The notes: generated from the letters alone by a model not told the origin. 64,000 nucleotides of DNA from Cudoniella acicularis (GCA_013054445.1 JAAMPI010000098.1:1-64000); one strand, 5' to 3'; shown: positions 21,501 to 34,882, counted from the stretch's first letter. Translations and numbers: made by a program.

Positions 21501-23708
21501 AAAGAGACCCTCAAATTTCGAAGAGAGCTATGGACTATGCTTAGTTCCGAACGGGAAAAGTTAGGACGGTGCTTCTCCAACGTTATTATCAAGCCTAGAT
21601 CTGCTTATGAAGATCAGAGCAACCCTAAGATCAACCGATTTAGCTATACGCTAATTAAGGATGATCACCGTAATGGGTTCTCCTTCCTCGACTCGCAATT
21701 AACTGTCGGAGAAGCTATTGTCATTTCTGACGAGAAAGGACATTTCGCACTTGCAAAAGGGTATGTTTCACGTGTCAATAAACGAAGCATTGCCGTTGCC
21801 GTCGATCGCCGCCTGCACAATGCACGAATTCGCCAACCGGGATTCGATGAAGCTGATAATCAAGTGTTCGCAAGTATTATGGAGGTTGAACCAAGTGTGT
21901 CGGCAGCTGCGCCAGCAGGAACCGAAGCTGAAGAACCAATACGATACAGACTCGACAAAGACGAATTCAGTAACGGCATGGCTACTGTACGCAATAACCT
22001 GATCCAAGTTATGGCAGACGGTCCTTTTGGATCTCGCAAAATTCGGGGGTTGGCTGTGGATCTCAATGCCCCGCGCTTCAAGACGCAGTCAACTGCCTAC
22101 GTTTTGAGAGATCGCGATAGCATCAACGTGGATCAGAGGCGTGCAATACACAAAGTTATGAGTGCCGAAGATTATGCCTTGGTCCTTGGCATGCCAGGAA
22201 CTGGAAAGACGACAACTATCGCACATATCATCCGAGCACTTGTATCCCAAGGCAAAAGTGTTTTGCTCACATCCTACACACATTCGGCAGTTGACAACAT
22301 CCTCCTGAAATTAAAAGATGACAATATGGGGATTTTACGCCTTGGGACACTTGCTAAAATCCACCCTGAAGTACAAGAATTTGCGACACTGGCTGTTAAA
22401 CCTAAGAGCTCATTTGAAGAAATCAGAAGTGCTTGGCATGACACTCCAATTGTCGCCACTAGTTGCCTTGGAATCAGTCATCCTATTTTCAGCGAAAGAA
22501 CGTTCGACTACTGCATTGTTGACGAGGCTTCACAGATCACCCTACCTGTCTGTCTGGGACCTATTCGTCTTGCTCGAACATTCGTTCTAGTTGGTGATCA
22601 CAATCAACTTCCACCTCTCGTTAAGAACGAAGAAGCTCGTGCTGGCGGTTTGGATATAAGTCTTTTCAAGCTTCTGTCTGATACACACCCCAATTCCGTC
22701 GTCTATCTCGAACATCAATATCGTATGTGTGAAGATGTTATGGCACTCAGCAATAACCTCATTTATAATGGTCGCCTGAAGTGTGGCAGTCAAGAGGTTG
22801 CTAATCGACGCATCTCGATCCCAAATATAGGAGGACTCACAAACTACCACTTCTCGCCCTCGACTCTTTCCCGCAGCCAAAAGACAATTTGCCTTGGAGG
22901 CAATCGTGGGTGCTGGCTTTACGACTTAATCAAACCGGAAACCAAGGTCGCTTTCATCAACACCGATCCTCTCCTTCCTGTTTCTCGCGAAGATGCAAAG
23001 GGAAATCGCATTGTCAACCATACGGAAGCAAATATTTGTACGCAACTTGTTGAAGCTCTTCTCAGTGTCGGCGTGCCAGCCACCTCGATAGGTGTGATGA
23101 CACATTATCGGTCTCAACTCGCTCTTCTTGAACATGGGCTTCGCAATCATAATGATATTGAGATGCATACCGCGGATCGCTTTCAAGGTCGCGACAAGGA
23201 AGTCATTATTCTCTCCCTCGTTCGCAGCAACGACAATGGGTCCATTGGCGAGCTTCTCAAAGACTGGAGACGTATAAACGTCGCTTTTACCAGAGCAAAG
23301 ACGAAGCTTCTCGTGATTGGTAGCCGGGAGACCCTGAAGGGAACAGGTAAAGACAAAGACGGAAATGAGAAGGAGGAAATGGTAGCCAGCTTCGTAAAGC
23401 TGATGGAGAAGAAGAGCTGGATCTACGATTTGCCGAAAAGTGCATTGGATGATCATTATTTCCAAGACGAAGCGACGCAGATTACGAATAGCGCTATGAG
23501 TAGACCGCCTCTGACCCAAGCCCGACTGCTGAAAGAGAAAGAGGAGAAGACTGGCATGAAGAGGAAAGCGGTGCTTGGTGAGGTTACGAATGGCACGAAC
23601 AAGGAGAATACGAGGAGGCAGGCGGGGAAGACGATCTTGGGGCAAAAGCCTTTTAAGATGCCGAGGCAGTCGGTGCTGACTGATGTGGTTAATGGGGTGC
23701 TGTATTAA
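18512..23708 (+). CDS. dna2: DNA2 replication nuclease/helicase
   Basis: Four exons: 18512-20161, 20220-20312, 20361-20855 and 20901-23708, 1681 residues. A disordered N-terminal region of about 550 residues carries acidic and SP-rich patches. The Dna2 nuclease domain follows: first Fe-S cysteine in DSFGCARRAVLQDR (about 653), PD-(D/E)XK residues in GNIDATVQV (D about 785) and VPFEVKTGK (E806, K808), and the last three Fe-S cysteines in LCSRCYANVPC (about 890, 893, 899). The superfamily 1 helicase has Walker A GMPGTGKTTT (about 1176), Walker B-like IVDEASQI, and later motifs VGDHNQLPPL, LEHQYRMC, TADRFQGRDKEVIILS and NVAFTRAK. DNA2 trims long flaps of Okazaki fragments and resects double-strand breaks. 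All key residues are present. The start is the first ATG of the frame. Confidence 0.96.
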
Positions 23709-24535
23709 TTTTTGTCCTTTGGTATTTCTGTTTTTTTGGGAGGCATTTTCTAGGGCATTCTTTTGCCTGCTAAGAAAGTAGTCGGAAGGTGTTCATGAAA
23801 CGAAACGAAATGGATGAATTAAGGAAAATATTGATTTGGGTGTTCAGGATAGCATTCTTTGGGGGTTGGCATATTGATACCTTTGTATAGTGTTTGGGAG
23901 GAGGTGAAGTGGCGTTGTTAAATTTGGAGATGCAGAAGAGTCTGCAGCGTGTAGATAAAGCATAGTGGAAGGTTGTGAGTTGATGATATTATGAGCGATG
24001 GTTGTGGAATCCAGTGCATTCTTTGAGGGTTGAGAGTGACTTTTTTGCTCTGCCTTTCTCTTCTTTCAGTGATGTGATGAGTCTTGACTTTGAAGCAAAG
24101 AAAATAACTAACCTATCCTTCAAGTGAAGTACTTACCTAAACTCTCCCCCCACTTTTTGATTAAATTTCCTTGTTAATTCTTTCTTTATCTACGTTAAAA
24201 TATTCCGTGTCAGAAGATTATGCTGCAGATGTTACTACAGTGTAACTGTAGCCTAGATTGCAAAGAAGCAAACAAAGGCGATGTGAGAAGTGACTCCTGT
24301 CTCTTTCTTAACCTTGTCTTTGGAGAACAATTTGTACATTTCTGAGATTGAAAGGGACAATGGAGATCGCTATACTAGGAGTTTCTGCTGCAGAAGCTGC
24401 CTCTTTTCATGATTTAAGTACATAAACTTGAATTTATCCCAACTCTATCTGTATTCTTGCTTGCGTGGGTGGAAAGTCCAAGTGAGGTGAGGATTGAGAG
24501 AAGACTTCATTACTCGAACTTGAGAACCACAAAAG
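23709..24535. other. intergenic
   Basis: 827 bases with no recognisable gene; the left part is the DNA2 3' flank. Confidence 0.35.
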
Positions 24536-26632
24536 ATGTCTCCATCCTTCGAGAACAACGGCTCATCTTCATCCTCCGACAACGACGATTCGGAGAGTTC
24601 TTCTCCATCCACGCCACCACCAATGGCAACGGCGAAGATGAACATAGCGAAAGCAGCAGTGGGAGTAAGAATGGCGGCGTTACACCAACAAGCGGCGAAT
24701 CCAGCAATCTGACCACACGGCCGCCTCCTCGCCTTGTGAGTGCAAGCTCCTGGTATGCGGGCGATTCTGGCGTTGGGGATGTTATTACTATTCCGAATTA
24801 TGAGAGGGAGCCGTGGGAGGATGATGAGGATGAGGAAGAAGAGGAGGGTGATGACGGCATTTATAAGGGGGAGGATGATAGTGGTAATAATGACGGCGAT
24901 GACGATACAGATTCTGACACAACGATAACTGGTGATTCGAATACAGCGGGTTTGAATTCGGGATAATGGTGGACCTTCTCAATCTCATGACACCACCAAC
25001 GACAACAGCGAAGATGGCAATGGAGAGACTAGGGGTAGCAATGGCAATAGTGATACTGCATCCGCAGACGGTGAAGGTGAAGGCGGAGGGAGTAGCAACA
25101 GGAATATGAGCCCTCTACCCATGTCCATCGAGAACTTCATCCGAAATATTGACGAGGCATTGAGTCGAAATATAAGCCCTATTCAGACCTTCGGCGACTA
25201 CAACCCCGTACCCAATAACGAGAATGGAGAGGGTAGCGCTCGGGGAGGTATGGCACTCATCAACGAGGAAATCAGAAATCCTGAGGTACAAACGCATGTA
25301 CATCCTCCCCATTTTCAGAGTTCAAGCTTGGTGCATGAGGCTCGTGCCAATTGCAATTCAGATTCTCATCGCCGCGTTGAAAGGTCTGTTCGTGGTCGAG
25401 ATGACAACACGAGATTTGGCGCAACGATGATTGGAAACTTGAATTCGACGGGTTTGAATGTTTAGAATAGGGCTGTTACCAGACGACCACTAAGCAACGA
25501 CATGACAGTTCACACCGTCATTCCCAGCCGCGAGACCAGCAATAGCTATCAAACTTTCATGCTAGCTTCGCACCGATCAAATGAAACCATCAGGAATCCA
25601 CAGAGATTCAGCTTCTTCGATCCTCGCTCCGCCCTTTCGATTCTGACCAACATTACACGAATGCCCTTTTATGATTCCACTAGGTCCAGCGGCGAGCTCA
25701 GAAACCTTGTTGCTGACCATCAATATTGGGCGCGGAGTATCTGGCACTGTTTCCGTTGGAATCTCGAGATGATTTCTGGTTTGAGCTATCATGAACTTGA
25801 TGATCAGGTGATTCTCCAGGCTTCCCAGGCTTTGATCGGTTCGAGTTTGGGTGAGCGTGATCTTCAGTCGGTTCTTCAGGGTCTCAAGGATTGGATTGGT
25901 CCTCGGGCTCCTTTGAAAGGTGGTGTTGAGAGTAGCATGTCGATGGTCCATACGACAATTGGACTTGGCAGCAATGGCATCAATCAGGCAGAGACTTACT
26001 CGACAATAAGACCTAGTGTTGCAAGAGCCCGGCGTTGGGGCAACACGACACAGCCTGTGAGGACTTATTCATTACTGAATCACGTTTCCGCAGATACCTC
26101 ATTCGGTGCGAGGACTCTATTGGGTTCCATCGACAGAGATGAACATAAAAATGGAAACATTGAGTCAAGGGTCCAGGAACTTGGTAGTAGTGATGAAGAG
26201 TACAGCAGCAGCGAGGACAACAATGCAAAGGGGCGTGGACGCAGGCTGGATACTTCGAACTACGTCTCGGTTAACACTCAAACTGAGATCACAGCTCCTC
26301 CAAACAGTCCTACGGGAAGTAACCATCTGATGCGGCAGCGTACTCCTAACCTTGGTTCCGGATCATATCGTGATGTGTTTGTTAGCCAGCACGGAGAGGG
26401 CTCAGGGGCTAGATCTGAGGGTATATCTGATGGCGATAGGATAGTTAGGCTGGCGATTCGTTCCGAGACATCTTCCTCGTTTCCGGCATCGCGAGAGGGC
26501 GATGATGGTGAGCATGGAGAAGCTGATAGACAAGCTGAGTAGGGCGAAGAACCTGAGCAAGAATAAAACGAAGATGTGGATACTGATACGGGTTGGAACG
26601 GGTTTATCAGAGAGCGATCAAGCGCTGTGTAA
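24536..26632 (+). pseudogene. decayed acidic low-complexity gene, function unknown
   Basis: A good start context precedes ATG at 24536 (MSPSFENNGSSSSSDNDDSE), but that frame stops at 24710. The acidic continuation (EREPWEDDEDEEEEEGDDG) is in another frame that ends at 24966; coding-like sequence then returns to the first frame (HDTTNDNSEDGNGE, MSPLPMSIENFIRNIDEALS) and runs to 26632 with three in-frame stops at 25463, 26540 and 26564. After the last stop the sequence still reads NEDVDTDTGWNGFIRERSSA. I found no intron pair that repairs either frame change. The middle part (ARSIWHCFRWNLEMISGLSY then HELDDQVILQASQALIGS) looks like a folded segment but I do not recognise it. A perfect GTAAGT follows at 26629-26634, so the ancestral gene may have continued. 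Confidence 0.5.
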
Positions 26633-26851
26633 GTGATTTCAAGGTCTTTTGAGTTGAAAAGGAATTGTGAGGCTTTGGAATAAGCAAGTTGGCGTCCTTG
26701 TTTGTGTAACTACCTGCCGGTTTTGAGCAGCGAAAGGGGCTTAGTGTCAACAGCCTCATGCCTTCCCTCAAGAGAGCAATAAAACACACATTCGTCTTTT
26801 CGACTTTTCGTCCTTCTTTTCACCAACCATATTCTCTGGAAAATCATCAAC

Positions 26852-27769
26852 ATGACTGAAAAATCCACCGAATGGCGAGCACTTGTGATCGACAAAGTCA
26901 ACGAGGAAGAATTGATGCGGGGTGCCTCACGGCGAGATGTAGCAGCTCATGGTTTGCCAACACAAACCGTAAGGCTGCCTGCTGAGGACAACTCACAGGT
27001 TTCTGTCCTCTCGTGGCGCTGGGACGGCGAACATCGAGCTTACGGCTCTCAAAACGTCCTTTGTGCTGTACGAATTGCTAAGCAAATGGGTATCCACTAT
27101 CTTTTTATCGATGTTGTTTCCATCGACCAAAACCTCAGTGGAGAGGAATTTCTGCGACAAGTCATGGAGTTCTCGACGCTTTACAGCACAATACAAGTCA
27201 TAGCTGCTTATGACATTGCTGAAGTGCGCTTTCGAAATACGATTAACCGCCCATGGATTGTGAGCAAGGTGCGGCTGTTCCGATGCAACCCCAATCGTAT
27301 TGTTTATGTCGGTCATAGCGACGAGGGAGGATCAGAAGACATAGACGGGGTGTTCGACGTAGATTGTTATTTTTTCAATATCTGGACCAGGGGGTTCACC
27401 TTCACAATCCTCGGTATTTTGTGCAACCAGATCAGTATGCATTCTATCGCGGATCTCAAGTTTGTAATTGCGCTGTTATCCAAGCATATTTTAATTGCAT
27501 ATGATCGAATGAGTTGAAATGACTACCTCCTGACGGTGGCAATTATCTGTGAGGCTCACAACAAAATTCGGGGGATACCGGTAGCTTTGGATCATGACAT
27601 CAGGAAGCTGGAACTCGACAAATATTCTATACGTCCTTGCATCCCTTCAAGGTCCAATACCCTTGAGGAACGGGACGTGCATTCCTATATTTTCTTGAAT
27701 GGGGTCAAGGTCGCGTTTTGCAACAATCAGTATCTGGTCTCATTTGTTAGTTATGGTAGTGTTGACTGA
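26852..27769 (+). pseudogene. HET-like incompatibility protein, interrupted by an in-frame stop
   Basis: ATG at 26852 opens a 221-residue frame ending in TGA at 27515; the same frame is then open again to TGA at 27767, together about 305 codons. Residues about 48-125 match the HET pattern in a diverged form: SVLSWRWDGEHRAYG (for the usual S.CWG), then AVRIAKQMGIHYLFIDVVSI followed by DQ, then YSTIQVIAAYD. The downstream piece (CEAHNKIRGIPVALDHDIRK) continues in frame, so a single nonsense change is the simplest reading; a functional short form ending at 27517 is possible. HET proteins trigger cell death after fusion of incompatible hyphae. No canonical intron removes the stop. Confidence 0.6.
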
Positions 27770-30700
27770 TATTTCTATACTTTTCTGAGGCTTTCCTTAT
27801 GTATAATTTTTTTAACAAACATTGACCTTAAAGAATATTTAACTCGATAAATCATCTAACTTCTTAAATAGCATAAAATCTCTTTCTTGATTAGTAACAA
27901 ATATATCAGTCTACGGTTCGCACAGTTCGCTTCACAAAATCAACTAAAACACTTCAACATAATTACACAACAGCACACTCAAAGTGAATTTTAAATAGCT
28001 ATACTCCCTTTTTCATAATAATATTTAACAGTAATGCAGCGGTTATCCTTCAAAGTGTTGTAGGTAAATTTTGGGTATCGGCCACGTGACTGACCAACAC
28101 ATTCACGGGTAGGCAGCACACCACTCAACTTCTATAAAAGCCACTGTGCATGAGAAAGAGGAGAAAATACTCTCTCTGCAAAGGATATTACTCTTGCAGA
28201 ATGATGTTGTTCCAGCGGGAGGTCCATCACATGAAAAGCAAAGAATTCAACCTGGCTACTTCGCAACCCGAGCCAAATAAAAGTTATTAGTCCTTTAGAA
28301 CTCTTTAATTATTAAATAAGAGAGACGTCACACGCACCTACTCAAATCACCTTTATTCCCAATTAGTATAAGGATTCTAACCGGGTGAACTTAAGCTGTT
28401 ATTAAATTTCGGGCAACCTGTTTAACCCCCTTGTTTACTCAAGACTGGCTTGAGGAAGTAAAGAAGATGCTATAAAAAGGGTTGTGATAAGGAGAGTAAA
28501 GATGACAGTAGATGTTGTTTTGTGACAGAAGTTTGAAAAGCAAACAGATTTTTAGAATGACAGAGGTGTAAGTTCAACTGAGCCCCCTTTTCATTTTCTA
28601 ATTTTTTCCTGGGGGAAAGAGATTTGTATACAGCGTAAAAGTTTTATGCGGATGCAAGTTGCTGCAACAAAGTGGTATCCTTTACGACCTCCCAGCCACC
28701 CTCGTTCGCAGACGTTCGGCCAATAAGTTGAAATTCTACAGAGATTAAACTTGTAACCTACCTACCTTTATATAGAAATGGACCCTCCCCGCTTCTGAGA
28801 TGCGGCGCTTGAGCTCCCTTTTACTGAATATAGTTTAGAATTATGGAAGTGAATTAGGCAAAGAATTTTCCTCAATTCACTAGAAGAAAGAAAGAAGGGG
28901 GATTTTAATAAGGGGGTGGGAGGGTTGAATTCACTTATTCACCTACTCTCTTAGTTTCTTATCCTCTATGTTGACCACCGTTTATAGATACCTCATTAAA
29001 CGGAATATAATATTAGTCTCCATGTATAATACAAAGAAAGGATAGGAAAATGCAAGACCAGTTCATTCAGCCGCTAACAGAGATTCGGAAGTGAACATTG
29101 ATATGGAATCAGAACTAGATTCTGAGGAAGACGTGACTGTATGAGTGAGGGGCGGTATTGTATTTTTATTCGGAGTGGGGGAAGGCATTCGCAGAGATTC
29201 AAAGAAATATTTTTTGTTTGGAGGTTTCCGATGGCTGATTTTGTTGCGTCAAGCTGTGTCGAAGCTCTAGAGGATTTGGAGGCTCTGTGCCGATAGCTGT
29301 TAGTTCCTCGACCAAGTGAAACTAAAAAAGACAGCAAAGACATCTCTTCCAACCGAATTCCATTCCTGACAACATGGCCCCCTCCCTCCCCATTTATAAT
29401 TCGTAAGAACGCTCTCAAACTCCAACCGAAGCAAGAATTCAGCGCCAATCACTCTCGCGCGTACACTCAAGAAACTACAGAAAGGAAACAGATACGCATT
29501 CCGGCAAGAAGTGTCATTGAGTGAGCAATGATTTTCTGTAGAGTCCATCTTTGTTAGGAGTTTAATCTAGGGTGTTATGGTGTCAATTTATAGATTGGAG
29601 AGAGGGAGAGAAAGAAGAGTAAGTTGACTGATTGGCTGGCTGGGTGGATTGAATTTTCAATTTAAGGTATAGCAAAAATTTACTTATAAAAAAAATTAAA
29701 ATTTTTAAGTGAGCTATTCTTACTAAGATAAGAAAATTACTACAGATCGACAACCAATCAACCATAAGCCCGAAAAACCTTCAACATCAACTCGATAGAG
29801 ATATCGCTATTCTCATTCAAAGCTACTTACAGGTTTCCGTGAGAAAGAGAGATAGGTCGGTTTTAGGAGGGAGGTTGTGTAATTAGGTATTGCTTTGCTT
29901 GTTGTTTAGAGATTTCTTTTAGTGAGTGAGCGAGTGTTTTGAGGAAGCGACAGTGGAAGCGACAGCGACAGCGAAAGAACAATATCAACGACAACAACAA
30001 CCCCCCGTTCTCCCCCCTCCATAGTAGCCAACCTCGCGCCTCCTAGAGATGAGTCTACGGGACCGAGAGGATCAGGAGTCTGAGTAGCAAGGTTTTGGCC
30101 AGAGGCAATCTTGCAGCCAGAAAACTCGACATCTTGTCGGGCACAGGCAGGTGTGGGTATATGAATGTGGAGGTAGAGGAGGGAGGGGAGGGGGGTTTTT
30201 ATACCCCTCTTTCTTTCTATGGTGTCTGAGAGCACGTTTGGGGGGAAGACGGGAGGGATGAATTCAATTGTGTAGGAAAAGAAACCCCACTTTTGTACAG
30301 GCTCTTGCATCCTGCTCAAAAGCTTTATTTTTTTTATTTTGTGGAATAATCTACACTAACGTGCCTATCAAACTCCCCCCGTCCCACTCACACCACACAT
30401 ACCATCCACATCTCACCCAACAAACAAACAAACAAATATAAAAGCCCCCTTCCTTCCTCTTTTGAAGTTCCTTCCTCAAAAACCATCGAATACATAGAAA
30501 ATGATCTATCTTCGCTCGCCGCTCGGAGCGAAGACGCCAAGCAACTTGCGCAATACTCTGCCGCGGTCCCGAAATCGTGGTTGGGTTTATGTGTTAGAGA
30601 ATGATTTTGACATAGCTTGTAAGATTTGGAAAAAAATGTAATGATGAAACTAAAAATCAAATTCGAAAGTCGAGGTGATGTGCTGTCACGCATCTTTGCC

Positions 30701-31191
30701 TGTCACACGCGGCCGCGAATGAACGACTTCCTTTCGCTGTCATCTTTTGTCGTCACAAAACCCACATACATCTACACCCCTTCCCTCACCTTTCCCAACG
30801 TAAAGTCCTTAAAATAACCCTGGAAATAACATCCCGCACTCTCTCCAGAGGGCATCACGCTAACAAGCCTTTTCGATATCTCTCTGCTGGCTTGAGTTAA
30901 AAGAAATGAATCCATCAACTGGTCCTCGCATGGGAGATATCGTGTCTTGACGTGATTATTGAGAATTGTAGAAGTTGGGGAAGGAAGTTCTTATATAGCA
31001 AGAACCACAAAGCCACTTGAGGTAAAGTGAATTGATGAAGCATCTACTACAGTACTCTCAATTGAAGAAATTGCGCGACTGAGTGAATTCTAAGTATTAT
31101 CGTATCAAGAAGGCGTAGAAGTACTGTACAAAACTCGGTAAATGTCTGAATAAGTAGATAAACCGACTATATGCAAGGCGATATACAAAAA
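27770..31191. other. 3.4 kb gene-poor region
   Basis: AT-rich in the left half (27770-29050), with C/T- and G-rich tracts on the right (29900-30480). Open frames such as that at 29906-30319 (minus) are low-complexity (runs of Leu-Ser and Val) with no motif. I see no gene, RNA or intact transposon. Confidence 0.4.
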
Positions 31192-34100
31192 CTACAGATT
31201 CGACGACGTCCGAATCTCATTCCTCACCATAGCAGGAGGAGGTTCTTCGTCCCCCACGGTAAGCTGGACAGGATTAAATCTACCACCCCAAAAATTAGCG
31301 ATTATGAAGCCACTTTCAAAGTGAGAAAGAGAGAAAAGAGAAATGCATACCCCATCTCCCCACAAATCTCTTTCGTGAAAGCCACTAACATCTCCAACTC
31401 CTTCACACACCCCGTCAAGCTTTGACTATACGAATAACTATAAATCTGGCTCCACTTCCTTCCCTCGCCCTCACTCCCGCCACTCTGCACTCTTTCCAAC
31501 TCCCTCGTGTGTGCTAGAGCAGCCTCTAGTTGCGACATTTGGGTGAGGAGTCGAGAGCGGGCGTGTGCGGCGGAGGGTAGGTATCTTGGGACTTTCCTCC
31601 CTGCCCTCAAAGCGCCGGCTAGCACGTAGAGGTTCATCAGTATTGCTGCGACGGCATCGCGTCGGTATGAGAGTAAGCTTTCGCCTGCTTCCTCATTATC
31701 TGTTATGTAGTGGGGATGGAAAAAGAGGGAGGATTGGCGGAGGGCGACGAGGTATTCAAAAAAGCGTTCGCAGGCGGCGATTAGGGCGGAGTAGGGGAGA
31801 GGGTCGAAGGGGCCGCGGAGGCGAATTTCGTGTCGGGTGAGTGCCTGCGGTGAAGATGTTAGTTCTTGATTTGCGGAGGCGGCATGCGGCGGAATAAGGG
31901 ATAGTTGCCATTAATTGGCGAATTCGAACAAAGCCTTCTCGTAGACGACCTTCCAGCATCTCTGTAATACATGTGAGCTTAATTACATTCGAGATAGACC
32001 ATGTGTGCAATCAATCCTCGATAACTCATTTTTAAACCACGCAAACAAACTGGAAGGAACGAACCTGATCTTTCAACGTCCTCCTTCCCTGGCTCTTCTC
32101 CTTTCTCGTAATACACGTACTTTGCCACAACACCACGATAAATGATGCTTGAGTAGATCATCATTGCTGCAAGAGCCTTTCGAAGCTCATGTCGGGCGAC
32201 AAATGGCCAAAGAACCCAATTCACAACAACTGCCGACACAACGCCAATGACAATAGCGACCCCGCGAGTCCAAGCAACGTGCGCAACTGAAGGCAATCCA
32301 TCGTTGGCTTTAGCGCCAAGAGAGATGACCACGAATGCTATGCAACCGACAATACCCGAGCGAGGGTGAGAGCTCTGGGTAAAACGATAAATCATTGGAA
32401 TCATGAAGATAGCTGCGAATACGGCCATCACGTAGGGGTTCCCATCTCTGGCACCATATGCCAAGCCTCCCCAGATGGCTCCTAATGCACCGCAGAGAGC
32501 ACGAGTGACTAGATCTTGAATGTTTCCGCCGACCCTGGGATGCGACATGACCCATACCATAACAACAGCCCACCACGTCTCATTTTCGTTCCACCATCCC
32601 CGACTTTGCCGAAGCCAAGCAGGTATTGATAGCAGTGATGTTACAATCAGCACCTTCAAAGCAAATCGAGTCTCAAATCCTTGCAAACGGTGCAAGACTA
32701 TCCATAACTTGTACCGAAACCGCTGTTTCTTCGAGATGTTGGAATTGCGGTCCATCGCTACGTCTTCCTCCTCCTCATATTTCCCAATTGTATTGGTCCT
32801 CTCCACGCACAGACGTTCCTCACCAGCCTCCTTCGGATTAGGCTTTCGAGGTAACGGCTTATAAATATTTGCCATGCCTCTCATTGTCTTTGCCAATTCT
32901 GTTTGGGTATGGAAATAAAACCCTGCTGTAAGACCACCTCGATCATGACGAACCTGTGCATTGGTACGCTGTAGACCCTTTGACCATGGATATGAAGGAA
33001 GATATAAGCGCCACCTTGGGTGTCGTTGTTGCATTTCCATAATCTTGACCAGAAGATTTTCGACACTGGTTGCAGCTTGTCGAATTGGATGTACGAAGAG
33101 GAATAGCTCAACAACTTCTGGATGGTCTGAATAAGTGGGTGGCAAGGCGGGGTTGTTCATTAGAGAATCCTCCTCTTCGTCATATCGTATCATGACTTTG
33201 CGTATCTTCGTGACAGAGCCAACAATATCATTCGAGGTTGATTTCGAAGGTCCAAGATATTTTCGATACCCGGACATGTCCATCAAAACCGCATCACACC
33301 TGGCAAGAGAGCTTCGCATGCAAGAGAGAAGATCAGATGTGGGTTTGGATAACTTGTTAGCCACCAGATTGACTGCTCGTTCTCCTGAATCCGTCCTGGG
33401 GACTGTGGGACGTTTGACAGGTTCATCGATATCGATAACCGCTTCCCCATCAGTTAGCGATGATTCGCTCCCTGTTTCGAAATCCCCAGATCGGTTTTCA
33501 TGATTTGTTGCACTATTTGCGCTTCTTGTCCGCTCGAAATTATCAAAGAGGTGCGATTCCATCTTCAAAGATAGCAAAGACCTGACAACAGCTTGCATGA
33601 GATTGCGTAACATCTTCACATCCGACGGCCGAAAACGGGTTACGGATATATCCAAGGCAAGATCTCTGTAGACTTGTGAGAGATTCACAAAAGTCCATGC
33701 TAATTCCCGGTGTAACATGATGTTATCCGGCTGGGGTAAAATCAAACCATTTTGCATGACACCAAAAGCATTGTGTAGAGCGACAGCGAGTGGTCTTGAT
33801 CCGGCATCTGGAAAAACAAGGCAACAAACAAGTAGACATAGAGCTTGACCAAAGAGCCAAGGTATGCCATAGCTAAATAGCTTGCCCCAGTCAATTGCTT
33901 GAGAAGTATCGGCTAGGCAAGTATATAGAACAGCAATCCCAGCGCAAAGAACAAGCTGATACATTCTCACGAAGTATGTTCTTAGAGCCGCAATCGTACC
34001 CATGAAGAGGACAAGAAACGCCGCTAGAATTCCACCATAACCTCTGCGCGCTGCAGAGGTAGAATCAGACAACCAAAGAGCGAATGCACCCCATCCCAAA

Positions 34101-34882
34101 CCAGTGGCCGTGCCAGCAATCGTGAGGAAGGCACCATCCACTTGGGCACCAATTGTCCTTCCTGGATGGTTGACCAGAGTGGATATGACCATAATATAAT
34201 TGTATCGACCCAGCCAGTCACTGATGACTGGGACAAGACATAAAATATAAGCGATGAAAAAAGCCAAGAATGATTTTGTCAACTTGATTCCAGCTCGGGT
34301 AGTGGTAATAGCCCGAAGGAAGCCCTTGATCTCGTGCCATTGCCGTGGTAGAAAATGCTTTGGAGAGAGCGGGTTCTTCTTCTGATAAGCAATTGGGAGA
34401 GTCTCTTCGGCATCTTTCATGAGATCGTCATGGTCCAATCTGGGAGGCTTGAGAAAGGATGCATCAAAAAACCCATCTCGAAGTTCCTCGACTCCATAGG
34501 TATCGAGGTCAAGGTTGAGATCTTGGAGAAGGCTTTCAAGATGGCTATGGCTCATGCTCACTCGAGGGAAGACCGGAGCAGAGTTGTCAGCGATAGCAAT
34601 TGACGACTTAGAGCGTCGGGCGCTATGACCATAAGAGCCTAGATAGATACTCGAAGCAGATGACACGATTGCATTTCCTTGGGCGGGCGCTTGAAAGCGG
34701 ATGTGCTTTGCATCATGATGGCCACTTCTGGAAAACCGTCGGCGATGGACTCGGGACTGAGAGTGGGACGGCTGTGTAGAGCTGGCCGATGATTGCTGCT
34801 TGGAGCCGACAGTTGGGGGCGAGAAGAGGATTTGCGGTGCCTCAGAAGAGCCCTCGCCTGGATCTGCCGAATAAGTGGCCAT
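31192..34882 (-). CDS. BRE4-like multi-pass membrane protein (brefeldin A sensitivity related)
   Basis: Four exons on the minus strand: 34882-32065, 31961-31909, 31844-31351 and 31279-31192, 1150 residues. Layout: Ser-rich cytosolic N-terminus (1-190), a first membrane block (about 195-365, e.g. LVNHPGRTIGAQVDGAFLTI), a cytosolic middle, a second membrane block (about 745-890, with WWAVVMVWVMSHPRVGGNIQ), and the DUF2421-type C-terminus that depends on splicing (DVERSEMLEGRLREGFVRIR, QLMALTRHEIRLRGPFDPL, PYSALIAACERFFEYL, YSYSYSQSLTGCVKELEML). The two-block plan resembles FUSC/aluminium-activated malate transporters. BRE4 relatives affect brefeldin A sensitivity and organelle membrane transport. 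Intron 2 (31908-31845) has a GC donor. Divergent from the Sir2 gene. Confidence 0.92.

Noticed and set aside
29906..30319. 137-residue open frame on the minus strand
   Set aside because: Long Val and Leu-Ser runs from simple GACAGC/CAACAA repeats; no motif, no intron signals, no conserved pattern.
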